Part shown: positions 1-8,154 of the stretch, one piece after another
Layout of the letters: every line of letters starts with the position of its first letter
Numbering within the stretch: the stretch's first letter is position 1
Origin: Hymenobacter sp. DG25B
GTDB lineage: Bacteria > Bacteroidota > Bacteroidia > Cytophagales > Hymenobacteraceae
Reading direction: 5' to 3'
Length of the DNA: 64,000 nucleotides
Assembly: GCF_000801315.1 (NCBI RefSeq)
Contig: NZ_CP010054.1
Coordinates: 2,294,001 to 2,358,000, forward strand
Notes under the pieces: model-generated
Told to the model about the DNA's origin: nothing
Seen by the model: only the letters and a program-made list of their open reading frames with translations
Database searches by the model: none
Made by a program: the position numbers and the translations under genes

Positions 1-628
1 ACTTCTCCGTGGGGAAGCTGAACATCATGTACAGGAAGTTAGAGCAATAGTCGAGGTCGTTGCGCGGATAATTCAGCGGGTGACCCATGTTGTTCTTGTA
101 CGTCCAGGCCGCAATAGTGGAGATTTTGGCCATGAGACGGATTACGTTCAGGTCAATTTCCTCTTTGCTCAGGTCTGGAGCTACGCTCTCAGGATAGAAA
201 GCGGTGAGCGAGCAGATCAGGCTGCTCAGAATTGCCATGGGGTGCGCCGCCGACGGGAAACCGTCAAAAATCTTGCGCACATCCTCGTGCACCAGCGTGT
301 GCTTGGTAATCTGGTGGCTGAAGTCGTCCAGCTCGGCCTGGGTAGGCAGCTTGCCGTAAATCAGCAGGTAGGCTACTTCAATGAAGCTCGACTGCTCCGC
401 CAGCTGCTCAATGGGGTAGCCGCGGTAGCGCAGAATACCTTCTTCGCCGTCCAGAAACGTAATGGCGCTTTTGGTGGCGCCGGTATTTTTATAGCCCGAG
501 TCAAGGGTTACGTAACCGGTCAGGTCACGCAGTTTGGCGATATCAATTGCCTTTTCGTGCTCGGTGCCTTCAATAACGGGGAAAGGGTAGGATTTCCCGT
601 CGAGGATAATCTCAGCAGACTCTGCCAT
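1..628 (-). CDS. gltA: Citrate synthase, N-terminal part (cut by window edge)
   Basis: The minus strand reads from an ATG at 628 down to base 1 without a stop, so the C-terminal half, with the catalytic His and Asp, lies outside the window. The protein begins MAESAEIILDGKSYPFPVI and carries the citrate synthase N-terminal features: a short beta-rich leader, then the ITFLDGEEGILRYRGYPIEQ block and a helix with VAYLLIYGKLP. The enzyme condenses oxaloacetate and acetyl-CoA in the cytosol at the entry to the TCA cycle. A TATTTTTG box on the minus strand about 120 bases upstream fits a Bacteroidota -7 element. Family assignment is secure from the N-terminal blocks; integrity of the rest cannot be judged. 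Confidence 0.93.
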   Translation of the reverse strand, partial: MAESAEIILDGKSYPFPVIEGTEHEKAIDIAKLRDLTGYVTLDSGYKNTGATKSAITFLDGEEGILRYRGYPIEQLAEQSSFIEVAYLLIYGKLPTQAELDDFSHQITKHTLVHEDVRKIFDGFPSAAHPMAILSSLICSLTAFYPESVAPDLSKEEIDLNVIRLMAKISTIAAWTYKNNMGHPLNYPRNDLDYCSNFLYMMFSFPTEK

Positions 629-746
629 AAGCGTGAATTTGGGTGGATGCGGGGCGAAACTAAAGAATTACCGGCAAGCCGGAAAGCCCGGTGGTCAGTT
701 GCACGTTATACTACAAACCAGCCCGGCGGTTGTTCAGCGAAGGTTG

Positions 747-754
747 CAAAAATA
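747..754 (-). promoter_or_regulatory. Putative -7 element for gltA
   Basis: The minus strand reads TATTTTTG, matching the Bacteroidota TAnnTTTG -7 consensus, and lies about 120 bases upstream of the citrate synthase start. No convincing TTG -33 element is seen 18-20 bases further upstream. Confidence 0.4.
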
Positions 755-829
755 TTCGCTATGCCGACAATACCGTAATAGTTGAGCTGTTTCTGCAAAG
801 ATTTCTGAAAAATACCACTCGATAACCTG

Positions 830-2221
830 CTATTTGCCAATGCAGAACTGGGTGAAAATGCTCGTTAGCAGGTCATCAGAGGATATTTCGCCGGTAATTT
901 CTCCTAACGATGCCAGGGCCCGCCGCAGGTCCGCGGCCAGCAGCTCCGTGCCCTGGTTGTTGGCCAACCCCTGCAGTACCGCATCCAAAGAATCCAGGGA
1001 GGCTTCCAGACTGCGGGCATGGCGCAGGTTGGTTACAATAGTAGCGGTGCCGGTACGATCCAGGCCTGCCCCACGCACTTTTTGCAGCAGCGCTTCCTTT
1101 AGCTCCTCCAGCCCGGCCCCGGTAGCGGCGGCTATCGGCAGCACGTAGGGCAGGTTCGCAAAGGCAGCCAAGGCATCCGAAGTAGCTATATCGGCTTTAT
1201 TGGCCACGGCCAGCACCGGTATCCTTTCCTGAGGGTTTAGCGCCTGCAGCTCGGCCGTTAGTTCCTCGGGCGTGGTGGTGGAAAGATCAAACAGGTAAAT
1301 AAGCAGGGCGGCCTTCTGCACGCGCTGCAGCGTGCGCTCCACACCAATAGACTCCACTACATCCGTGGTTTCGCGCAGTCCGGCCGTATCCACAAACCGA
1401 AACCGAATACCCTCAATGCTTACTTCGTCCTCAATAAAGTCGCGGGTAGTGCCCGGCACCGCCGATACAATGGCGCGCTCTTCATTGAGCAACGCATTCA
1501 GTAGGGTGGATTTTCCGGCGTTGGGCTTGCCGGCAATTACGGTGGTTACGCCGTTTTTAATAACGTTGCCCAGCTCAAAGGAGCGGAGCAGCTGCCGGAT
1601 AATGGTTTGCAGCTCCTGCAGCAGGCGCAGCATACCGGAGCGGTCAGCAAACTCCACATCTTCTTCCCCAAAATCCAGCTCCAGCTCCAGCAGGGCGGCA
1701 AACTGCACCAGGCGGCCGCGCAGGGCTTTCAATTCCTGGGAGAAGCCGCCGCGCATCTGCTGCATGGCCACCTGGTGGGAAAGAGCAGAGTCGGCGGCAA
1801 TGAGGTCGGCCACGGCTTCGGCCTGGGCCAGATCGAAGGCGCCATTCAGGAAAGCGCGCTTGGTAAACTCGCCGGCTTCGGCCAGGCGCGCGCCGTTGCG
1901 GGTCAGCAGTGCCAGCAGTTCCTGCACAATGTAGTCGGAGCCATGGCAGCTGATTTCCACCACGTCTTCGCGGGTGTAGGAGTGCGGCGCCCGAAACAGG
2001 GAAACTACCACCTCATCCAGAATGCGGCCCTGGTCGCGCACTGTGCCAAAGTGCAGGGTGTGCGAAGGCTGGGCGGCCAAGTTCTTCCCGGCAAACACCT
2101 CATCGGTCAGGGCAACGGCCTGCGGACCGGAGAGGCGCACCAGCGCAATAGCACCCGCGCCGGGCGGCGTGGACAGCGCCACAATGGTATCAGAAAGCGA
2201 AGGGGGCAACAAGCTGGCCAC
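830..2221 (-). CDS. mnmE: tRNA modification GTPase MnmE
   Basis: 463 residues, normal for the family. With MnmG, MnmE installs the (carboxymethyl)aminomethyl group on U34 of certain tRNAs. The N-terminal folate-binding domain opens with DTIVALSTPPGAGAIALVRL. A helical domain follows, interrupted by the G domain: P-loop GKPNAGKST at about 231-239, PGTTRD at about 256, DTAGLRET at about 278 and NKAD at about 341. The C terminus is FCIGK, which keeps the conserved catalytic-region Cys. The ATG start is followed directly by conserved sequence. About 80 bases separate it from the regulator gene on the same strand, so co-transcription is possible. Confidence 0.97.
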   Translation of the reverse strand: MASLLPPSLSDTIVALSTPPGAGAIALVRLSGPQAVALTDEVFAGKNLAAQPSHTLHFGTVRDQGRILDEVVVSLFRAPHSYTREDVVEISCHGSDYIVQELLALLTRNGARLAEAGEFTKRAFLNGAFDLAQAEAVADLIAADSALSHQVAMQQMRGGFSQELKALRGRLVQFAALLELELDFGEEDVEFADRSGMLRLLQELQTIIRQLLRSFELGNVIKNGVTTVIAGKPNAGKSTLLNALLNEERAIVSAVPGTTRDFIEDEVSIEGIRFRFVDTAGLRETTDVVESIGVERTLQRVQKAALLIYLFDLSTTTPEELTAELQALNPQERIPVLAVANKADIATSDALAAFANLPYVLPIAAATGAGLEELKEALLQKVRGAGLDRTGTATIVTNLRHARSLEASLDSLDAVLQGLANNQGTELLAADLRRALASLGEITGEISSDDLLTSIFTQFCIGK

Positions 2222-2301
2222 GGCAGGAAGAATATAAAATCAGAAGAAAAAGGAAGCAAAGTCCACGCGGTGCCATCAGCAGAAAAACCGAATGTTGTTG
2301 C

Positions 2302-2997
2302 TTAACCGGCCACGTACAAATTGCGGCTTACCTCCGCAGAAAGTAATTGAGTTGAAGTGTGGTTTATTTTGATTTGCAGAGAGTTATCGAAGTGAATCTT
2401 ATCTATTACTTCAACTTGACAACCCAGGCGCAAGCCAATCTTATCCAGGTACTGCAGGAAAGCTACGTTGGTGTTGCCTACCGCTACTACGGTGCCGTGC
2501 TCCCCGGCGTGCAGGTCGGCCACCAGGCGGTGGCGCGGGTGGTGCACGGAGCCATCTTCAGCGGGGATTGGGTCGCCGTGGGGGTCGGTTTGTGGGAAGC
2601 CCAGGTATTCATCCAGGCGGCGAATAAGCAAGGGGGACTGCAGGTGTTCCATTTCCTCGGCCACATCGTGCACCTCATCCCAGGTGAAGCCCAGCTTTTC
2701 TACCAGAAATACTTCCCACAGCCGGTGCTTCCGGATAGTGAGCAAAGCCAGCCGCCGGCCTTCCTCCGAAAGCGAGACGCCGCGGTAGCGCTGGTAGTGT
2801 AGCAGGCCTTTTTCACCCAGCCGCCGGAGCATATCCGTTACGGAAGCGGGCCGCGTCTGCAGGGCCTCTGCAATGCTGTTGGTGCTAACATCGGTGCCCG
2901 GTGCTGCTTCCGAAAGCTTATAGATGGCCTTCAGGTAATTTTCCTCGGTGAAGCTTGGCAAGTTCTTGTGGTATGTTTGGCGCTCAGGCGTAGACAA
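2302..2997 (-). CDS. DtxR/MntR-family metal-dependent transcriptional regulator
   Basis: 231 residues. The N-terminal winged helix contains TEENYLKAIYKLSE and SVTDMLRRLGEKGLLHY. A metal-binding dimerisation domain follows (KHRLWEVFLVEKLGF, EVHDVAEEMEHL, and HPRHR at about 150). A C-terminal FeoA/SH3-like domain ends near NLYVAG. Family members sense Mn(II) or Fe(II) and repress metal uptake genes; no transporter is adjacent, so the metal and targets are unknown. The start is uncertain: the first possible codon is TTG at 2997, but that TTG is the end of a CCTTTG string resembling a -7 box. A second in-frame TTG at 2961, just before PSFTEENY, would give a 219-residue protein more like its homologues. 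Confidence 0.88.
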   Translation of the reverse strand: MSTPERQTYHKNLPSFTEENYLKAIYKLSEAAPGTDVSTNSIAEALQTRPASVTDMLRRLGEKGLLHYQRYRGVSLSEEGRRLALLTIRKHRLWEVFLVEKLGFTWDEVHDVAEEMEHLQSPLLIRRLDEYLGFPQTDPHGDPIPAEDGSVHHPRHRLVADLHAGEHGTVVAVGNTNVAFLQYLDKIGLRLGCQVEVIDKIHFDNSLQIKINHTSTQLLSAEVSRNLYVAG

Positions 2998-3004
2998 AGG
3001 TCTG

Positions 3005-3039
3005 AAAAAAAGCGAGGCAGGCGAAAATCACCTGCCTCG
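3005..3039 (-). terminator. Rho-independent terminator downstream of fabH
   Basis: Arms CGAGGCAGG (3013-3021) and CCTGCCTCG (3031-3039) enclose a 9-base loop. On the minus strand the hairpin is followed by a run of T (plus-strand A tract at 3005-3011), which fits termination of fabH transcripts. Confidence 0.75.
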
Positions 3040-3082
3040 TCTCTTCCAGAAATCAGTAAGGGCCTCTTTTAGCAGGATAAGG

Positions 3083-4093
3083 CTACCAGCGAATCAGGGC
3101 GGAGGCCCAGGTGAAGCCGGAGCCGAAGGCGGCCAGGCACACCAGGTCGCCGCGCTTAATGCGGCCTTCCTGCACGGCTTCACTCAGGGCAATGGGCACG
3201 GAGGCGGCCGTGGTATTGCCGTAACGCTGCACGTTGCTGTACACTTTATCATCGGGTAGGCCCATTTTCTGCTGCACGTATTGTGTAATGCGCAGGTTGG
3301 CCTGGTGCGGAATCAGCATATCAATATCGGTAGACTGATAGCCGTTCTGGTCAAGGGCTTCTTTGATGACCTGCGGGAAGCGGACTACGGCGTGCTTAAA
3401 CACGTTCTGGCCGTTCATGTAAGGGTACATCTCCAGCGGGTTATCAATGGAGCGCTGCACGCGGTTCTCAAAGTTGGAGCCAGGCTCCTTCACAATCAAC
3501 TCCTCGGCATACTCGCCCTGGGAGTGCAGGTGCGTGCTCAGAATGCCGCGGCCTTCTTCGGTGGTGGGGCGCAGCACTACCGCACCGGCACCATCCCCAA
3601 AAATGACCGAAACGGCCCGCCCGCGGGTGGACTTATCCAGCCCGGAGGAGTGAATCTCAGAGCCTACTACCAGCACGGTATCATACATGCCGGTTTTCAC
3701 GAACTGGTCGGCCACCGACAGGGCATAGATGAAGCCGGAGCACTGGTTGCGGACATCCAGAGCCGGAATAGTAGCCTTGATACCCAACTCCCGCTGCATG
3801 AGCACGCCCGAACCCGGGAAAACATAGTCGGGCGAGAGAGTCGCGAAAACAATCAGCTGCACATCATCGGGGGTGAGGCCGGCCATTTCCAGGGCCTTGC
3901 GCGAGGCATTGGCGCCCATGTTGGCCGTGGTGTCTTTGCCTTCCACAAACCAGCGCCGCTCCCGGATGCCGGTGCGCTCCTGAATCCACTCATCGGTGGT
4001 TTCCATGATTTGCGTGATGTCGGCGTTGGTCACAACCCGGTCGGGCACGTAGTGACCTACGCCGGCAATTTCTGAATGTCGGAGAGTGTTCAT
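3083..4093 (-). CDS. fabH: Beta-ketoacyl-ACP synthase III (FabH)
   Basis: 336 residues. Condenses an acyl-CoA starter with malonyl-ACP to begin type II fatty acid synthesis. The thiolase-fold active site is complete: Cys118 in NQCSGF, His263 in IPHQANLR and Asn293 in RYGNTTAAS. FGDGAGAVVL is the usual glycine-rich loop. TGIRERRW near residue 42 and the C-terminal AFGSGFTWAS motif are typical. The ATG start gives the usual MNTLRHSEIAGVGHYVPDRV beginning. It has its own terminator downstream. A GACCTTTG string on the minus strand near 4178-4185 may be its -7 box, which would make it independent of the glycosyltransferase upstream. Bacteroidota often carry several KAS III paralogues, so a role in secondary fatty acid products is not excluded. 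Confidence 0.95.
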   Translation of the reverse strand: MNTLRHSEIAGVGHYVPDRVVTNADITQIMETTDEWIQERTGIRERRWFVEGKDTTANMGANASRKALEMAGLTPDDVQLIVFATLSPDYVFPGSGVLMQRELGIKATIPALDVRNQCSGFIYALSVADQFVKTGMYDTVLVVGSEIHSSGLDKSTRGRAVSVIFGDGAGAVVLRPTTEEGRGILSTHLHSQGEYAEELIVKEPGSNFENRVQRSIDNPLEMYPYMNGQNVFKHAVVRFPQVIKEALDQNGYQSTDIDMLIPHQANLRITQYVQQKMGLPDDKVYSNVQRYGNTTAASVPIALSEAVQEGRIKRGDLVCLAAFGSGFTWASALIRW

Positions 4094-4192
4094 AAAAGGG
4101 GAGGGATTTGCGGGGCAGGAAGGGCGAAGGAATGAAACGAATGTAAAGAATTTCGCCTATCTGCCCCGTAAACGGGGCGCAAAGGTCGGTAG

Positions 4193-5338
4193 TTACTCTA
4201 TAGTTTCCACTATGGACCACAATTTAGCTCCTTCGGCTGCCCAAAAGGCATCTGCTGGAACGCCCGCCGGATAAAAAACACCGCTCAGTAGCTGGTTACG
4301 CACTTCGGCCGCCTTGGAGGCATCCGTGAAATCAACCACAATACCTGCCTGATGCCTGGCAACCAGCGCCCCCCACAACGCATTGTTAGGAATAGCTACC
4401 GGTAGTCCCAATGCCAGGTACTCAAACAGCTTGGTTGGGATACAGCGCCAGGAGCTGGGGTGCGAGTGATAGGGTAGCAAACCTACCTGGCTGCGGCCAA
4501 TAGCCGCCACAACCTGAGCGTGCGGTACGGGCGTAGCGCCACCCACCAAGGTAACAGCACCATGGGTTGCGGCAATGGCTGCCTGCAAGCGCAGCAGAAG
4601 CTCCTGTTGCTGGGCATAGCCGATGATGGTCAGGTGTGCTTCTGGCCAAACCTTGCGCAGAGACAAGGTAAAAGCTATGGCCTCAAATACCCCATTCAGC
4701 TCGGAGATAGTACCGGAGTACAGAAGCTCCAGCGTCTGCCCGGGCACTAACCGCACCGGCGTGGCGCGCGTCAGCACCTGGCCCAGCGGCTGGTATTTGT
4801 TTTCCAGCACGATGGTACGGTCCGGGCGGGCAAACGGCAGCTCTTCGGCGTAGCTGCGTTCGGCCAGAATAATGCGGGCGGCAAAGCGGGCGGCCAGGGT
4901 CTCCATTCCGCGCACGGCCGCGGCCAGCAGACCCCGCAGCCAGGCCGGATACACGCGTTGTGTTTTTATATTGAGGGCATAATTCTCCCGCACATCATAT
5001 ATAAAGCGTCGGTTGTGACCCAGGGCCCGCCAGAGCAGCGTGAGCGGTAGCAACTCCGGGGCATGTACTATGCACAAATCAGGTTGGAGGTGCTGCAGGA
5101 GTTGCCAGTACCGGCGCTGCGCCTGCAGCCGGGCCAGGCTTAGGCGAGTGCCGGACAGCAGTATATGTGCGTGCAGATTAGCAGGGGCATGGGGGGGCAT
5201 GGGCGCGGCGCGCCCGGCTACGTGCACCCGCATATTGGGGTGCTCGGCCAGGGTGCGGCCAAACTTCTCATACATGCGCGTGTCGTCCAGTGGCTTGAGC
5301 ACCGAGGCCAGTAAAATCGTGCGGATTCGGCGGGACAC
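4193..5338 (-). CDS. Glycosyltransferase, GT4-like (GT-B fold)
   Basis: About 381 residues from a GTG at 5338 (protein start MSRRIRTILLASVLKPLDDT). An in-frame TTG at 5377 would add 13 residues that look non-conserved. The N-terminal half resembles the acceptor domain of GT-B enzymes, with PDLCIVHAPELLPLTLL and FIYDVREN. The C-terminal half has the donor-site signature GLLPYHSHPSSWRCIPTKLFEYLALGLPVAIP, in which the Glu of FEYLALG is the usual nucleotide-sugar contact. It probably transfers a sugar to an envelope polysaccharide or lipid; substrate unknown. It sits alone between a terminator upstream and fabH downstream. Confidence 0.82.
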   Translation of the reverse strand: MSRRIRTILLASVLKPLDDTRMYEKFGRTLAEHPNMRVHVAGRAAPMPPHAPANLHAHILLSGTRLSLARLQAQRRYWQLLQHLQPDLCIVHAPELLPLTLLWRALGHNRRFIYDVRENYALNIKTQRVYPAWLRGLLAAAVRGMETLAARFAARIILAERSYAEELPFARPDRTIVLENKYQPLGQVLTRATPVRLVPGQTLELLYSGTISELNGVFEAIAFTLSLRKVWPEAHLTIIGYAQQQELLLRLQAAIAATHGAVTLVGGATPVPHAQVVAAIGRSQVGLLPYHSHPSSWRCIPTKLFEYLALGLPVAIPNNALWGALVARHQAGIVVDFTDASKAAEVRNQLLSGVFYPAGVPADAFWAAEGAKLWSIVETIE

Positions 5339-5410
5339 AGGAGAAACAGGCAAAATAGAAATGATGCGGGCGGGCAAAACAGGCCACCATACCAGCCGGT
5401 AAGATACACG

Positions 5411-5442
5411 AAAACCACCTTGCCAGCTGGCAAGGTGGTTTT
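5411..5442. terminator. Palindromic terminator downstream of the CHRD operon
   Basis: A perfect 16-base inverted repeat with no spacer (AAAACCACCTTGCCAG then its complement) lies just after the CHRD gene on the minus strand. The A/T flanks give a U tract in either direction. Confidence 0.8.
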
Positions 5443-5466
5443 ACCTGGTGCTTTCTAAACAGGGAA

Positions 5467-5910
5467 TTACTTTACCATAATGTTGCCGCGGATTTCGCCG
5501 CTAGGGTTGGCAGAAGTATGGAAGTTCACGTAAAAATTGCCCTTCAGCAACTCAGCAGCATCAGCTTCCGACAGGGTTGCCGTGCCTGTGATGGGCGAGG
5601 TTACGCTGGAGAAAGGCACTACAACCGGGCCGTTGGAGCCGGGAGCGGCCGCATGAATATGGCCGGCGCTGGGCGTGAAACCCTGGTAGGTAACGGTGTA
5701 GGTCAGTACGCGGCTCATTTTATCATAAGTGCCGGTAAAATTGCCTGAGCCGGCGGAGGTAACGGCGGGCACTTCCTGCTGGCCATTAATAGTGGCTTCC
5801 AGTTTAGTAGTGCTGGGAGCAGCGTCATCATCATCGTCTTTTTTGCAGCCGGTGAATGCCACGGCGCCCATCAACAACACAGCCAGCAGAGAAGAGGAAA
5901 GCTTTTTCAT
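5467..5910 (-). CDS. CHRD-domain lipoprotein
   Basis: 147 residues. The signal peptide ends in the lipobox FTGC. The Cys is followed by KKDDDDD, which matches the acidic lipoprotein export signal that sends Bacteroidota lipoproteins to the cell surface. The rest is one CHRD domain: LEATINGQQEVPAV at its start, the GHIHAAAPGSNGPVV motif in the middle, and NFYVNFHTSANPSGEIRGNI at the end. CHRD domains bind ligands or mediate structure in secreted proteins; no enzymatic role is established. Last gene of a four-gene minus-strand cluster (39-base gap to the DUF5777 gene), followed by a strong terminator. Confidence 0.92.
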   Translation of the reverse strand: MKKLSSSLLAVLLMGAVAFTGCKKDDDDDAAPSTTKLEATINGQQEVPAVTSAGSGNFTGTYDKMSRVLTYTVTYQGFTPSAGHIHAAAPGSNGPVVVPFSSVTSPITGTATLSEADAAELLKGNFYVNFHTSANPSGEIRGNIMVK

Positions 5911-5949
5911 AATAGGTAAATGGTTAAAAAGGGGAAAAAGTGAAAAGGG

Positions 5950-6876
5950 TTATTTGCGGAATTTATCCTGCGGACGCAGGGTAAAGTTGCGGTTCACGTT
6001 GAAGCCGAAATACAGGTCGCCTTTGAAGAAATTGCCCTGCGTGCCTGCCACGAAGAACTTTTCAATCATGCCCTGGGAGTTGGTCACGTGCAGCTGGAAC
6101 ACGTGGCCACCGGTTTCAATATCAAAGCCCACGGCCAGGGAGTTGCGCACTTCACTGGGCTTGTTGGCGGGCACCAGATAGTAGTATTCCAGATTGAGCG
6201 AGGTGCGCTTGGTGAGTTTCTGGCGCCCACCGAAACCAATGGCATACACATCGTGCTGGTCCTGCTCGGTGGCCACCAGGTTGCGGTGAATAAGCGTAGG
6301 CATGAGCTGCAGGGATAGCTCCGGGCTAAACTTGCGCGCAATCAGGGCCTGGTAGGAGTAGGTCATGCGCCGCGTGAGGGTGCGCTCTACCTGGTCGTTG
6401 TATTTCAGGGTGGTGAGGGCCGAGCTGGCAAACAGCGTCACGGAAACCGGCATTGGATGTGCGCCGGTGGTTTGGCGCAGGGCCTTGTATTTCACAAAGC
6501 TGTCGAGGGTTTTTTCCAGGGAGCTGCGCCCTACGCCAATTGTGAGCCGGTCAGTGAAGCCATATTCCAGTCCCAGCCGAATAGTAGCCTGATCGAGTCC
6601 AAAGAAGTTGTAAGCGCCGCTGTTCAGAGTGCCAAACCGGTGCGAAATCAGAAACACCATAGTGCCCTGGCCGGGCGTTTGAATGGTATGGCCGTTGATG
6701 AGGCGGGAGCTTTTGAAGGTGGCATCTACCACCGAGGAGCCGGTAGGGGGTGGCGTCTGCTCTTCCAGCTGGTTCAGCAAATCATCCTGGGCCTGGGCCG
6801 GGGTAGCTACCAGAGCGCCCAGTACAAGCAGAAGCGCGGCCAGGGAGCCGGGCAGAAAAGTGTAGAGTTTACGCAT
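5950..6876 (-). CDS. DUF5777 family outer-membrane beta-barrel protein
   Basis: 308 residues with a signal peptide (MRKLYTFLPGSLAALLLVLGA, cleavage near AQAQ). The mature part alternates polar and aromatic residues in beta-strand fashion. Recognisable stretches are DATFKSSRLINGHTIQT, GTMVFLISHRFGTLNSG, NFFGLDQATIRLGLEYGF and LNLEYYYLVP, and it ends in barrel-like strands before FRK. These match the DUF5777 family common in Bacteroidota, which is placed in the outer membrane without a known biochemical function. It is 11 bases downstream of YceI and 39 upstream of the CHRD gene, so the three are almost certainly co-transcribed. Confidence 0.88.
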   Translation of the reverse strand: MRKLYTFLPGSLAALLLVLGALVATPAQAQDDLLNQLEEQTPPPTGSSVVDATFKSSRLINGHTIQTPGQGTMVFLISHRFGTLNSGAYNFFGLDQATIRLGLEYGFTDRLTIGVGRSSLEKTLDSFVKYKALRQTTGAHPMPVSVTLFASSALTTLKYNDQVERTLTRRMTYSYQALIARKFSPELSLQLMPTLIHRNLVATEQDQHDVYAIGFGGRQKLTKRTSLNLEYYYLVPANKPSEVRNSLAVGFDIETGGHVFQLHVTNSQGMIEKFFVAGTQGNFFKGDLYFGFNVNRNFTLRPQDKFRK

Positions 6877-6887
6877 TGCGTAATAGG

Positions 6888-7466
6888 TTAAGGTTGGGCA
6901 AGAGTAACAGGAGAGACAGGGTCGCAGGCCATGGACACGCGGATGGTGACTACTTTGGCAATGTGCTCCCGCACCAGCAGGGGCACGTCAATGCCGTAAT
7001 CGGCGGGGGCTACGCTGAACAGGGTGTGTACCAGCAGGCGGCCGCTGGCCACTTCCAAGGAGCCCGTGGTTTGCACCTTGCGGGTAATACCGTGCAGGGT
7101 CAGGTCGCCTTCCACGGCCACTCGCTGGGCCCCGCCTTTGTGCAGCTGGTCTACATTCAGGTTGGTTACGCGCCCCTTGAAAGTGGCTTTCGGGAAGCGG
7201 TCCGACTCCATATAGTTTTCGTTGAAGTGCTCCTGCATCAGGGTGCGCTTGAACTCGAACGAGCGAATGGGAATAGCAAAAGCTACCTGGGCCGTTTGCA
7301 TATCCAGTAAAGCGGCGGCCTGTGAGGTTTTGGCTTCAATATCTTCCATGATGCTCACGGAAAAGAAGCTTACCGTACCGGTACGGGTAGAATAGCGTTG
7401 GGCGGAGGCCGAAGAAGAAACCCCCAAAAGCAACGCCATGCACAGCCAGGAGTAGCAGTGTTTCAT
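6888..7466 (-). CDS. YceI family periplasmic protein
   Basis: 192 residues from the ATG at 7466. A longer frame to 7520 would overlap the upstream gene and add a non-signal leader. The signal peptide is MKHCYSWLCMALLLGVSSSA with AQR after the likely cleavage site. The YceI/lipocalin-like domain shows YSTRTGTVSFFS, IPIRSFEFKRTLMQEHFNENYMES as the characteristic block, FPKATFKGRVTNL and GDLTLHGITRKV. YceI proteins bind polyisoprenoids in a beta-barrel cavity. It lies between a haem-binding lipoprotein and a DUF5777 barrel, so an envelope redox or isoprenoid-lipid function is plausible but unproven. Confidence 0.93.
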   Translation of the reverse strand: MKHCYSWLCMALLLGVSSSASAQRYSTRTGTVSFFSVSIMEDIEAKTSQAAALLDMQTAQVAFAIPIRSFEFKRTLMQEHFNENYMESDRFPKATFKGRVTNLNVDQLHKGGAQRVAVEGDLTLHGITRKVQTTGSLEVASGRLLVHTLFSVAPADYGIDVPLLVREHIAKVVTIRVSMACDPVSPVTLAQP

Positions 7467-7489
7467 GGGTGCGGGAAAGAGGAGAAAAG

Positions 7490-7852
7490 TTAATTCTGGG
7501 GGGCGCCGGCATCTACCCACTTTTCCAGCAGGGCAATGTCGCAGGCCGAGAGCTTGGCGCCGTCTTTGGGCATCTGGAGGTAGCCGGGGGAGTGCTTTAC
7601 CACGCCCAGCAGCTGGCCGCTGGCCGCCCGCTGGCTGAGCTCCGTATAATCTTCCAGATTAACCGCGCCGGAGCGCAGGGCCGCGCTGTGGCAGCTTAGG
7701 CAGTTGCGGGTTAGCAGGGGCTGAATATTCTGCGAGTAGCTCACCAGAGCAGGCGTAACGCACACGGGCTGCGGGTCACTTACCTTGTCGGCCACATCAT
7801 AGGCGCAACCGGAAAGCAGCAGGGCAAGTAGGGAGAAAGAGTAGCGGTTCAT
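7490..7852 (-). CDS. c-type cytochrome-like lipoprotein
   Basis: 120 residues. The signal peptide MNRYSFSLLALLLSGC has its lipobox Cys at residue 16. A single CxxCH haem motif, CLSCH, lies near residue 52 and is preceded by YSQNIQPLLTRN, the usual N-terminal helix of small cytochrome c domains. A possible axial Met occurs in LQMPKDGAKLS near residue 93, followed by ALLEKWVDAGAPQN, the common C-terminal helix of these domains. Predicted to be a lipid-anchored, mono-haem electron carrier. First gene of the cytochrome-YceI-DUF5777-CHRD cluster, 23 bases from YceI. Confidence 0.9.
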   Translation of the reverse strand: MNRYSFSLLALLLSGCAYDVADKVSDPQPVCVTPALVSYSQNIQPLLTRNCLSCHSAALRSGAVNLEDYTELSQRAASGQLLGVVKHSPGYLQMPKDGAKLSACDIALLEKWVDAGAPQN

Positions 7853-8154
7853 TGCAAAGGCAGGAGGGTAGTAGTAGGGCGCGGCAGAAGGATAAATCCC
7901 GATTGGCGCTACCTACGCCATGGTTTAGGTAACTGGATTTAGAGGTAGAAAAATTTGTAATAATTTTTTCTGATTGGACTTTTTCACCCTCGGTTTACTA
8001 TACATGTTGCTACATTATTTTGTTTAACATTTTGTGTAAAAAAGTTCCACAAATATTATTTCGCCATTTTTCTGCTGAGATAATGAGCTGGTTATTTCAG
8101 CCATACAGCAACAAGGACTAGCTTTGCCGCCCATTCACTCTGACCATTTTTTGC
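7853..8154. other. Divergent intergenic region, AT-rich
   Basis: About 300 bases between the cytochrome operon (minus) and dapD (plus). The stretch from about 7940 to 8080 is far more AT-rich than the surroundings. The only element I can name is the dapD -7 box at 8119-8126. No reading frame or stable hairpin stands out. Confidence 0.5.
8119..8126 (+). promoter_or_regulatory. Putative -7 element of dapD
   Basis: TAGCTTTG matches the TAnnTTTG consensus. A weak TTTC occurs about 20 bases upstream as a possible -33 element. The dapD ATG follows about 28 bases downstream. Confidence 0.5.

Noticed and set aside
1607..2305. A 232-residue plus-strand open frame opposite mnmE.
   Set aside because: It is a shadow frame of the high-GC mnmE gene; the product has random, Gln/Gly-rich composition and no family features.
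4161..4177. GCCCCGT/ACGGGGC hairpin after the glycosyltransferase gene.
   Set aside because: Short stem without a T tract in the correct direction; more likely part of the fabH promoter region.
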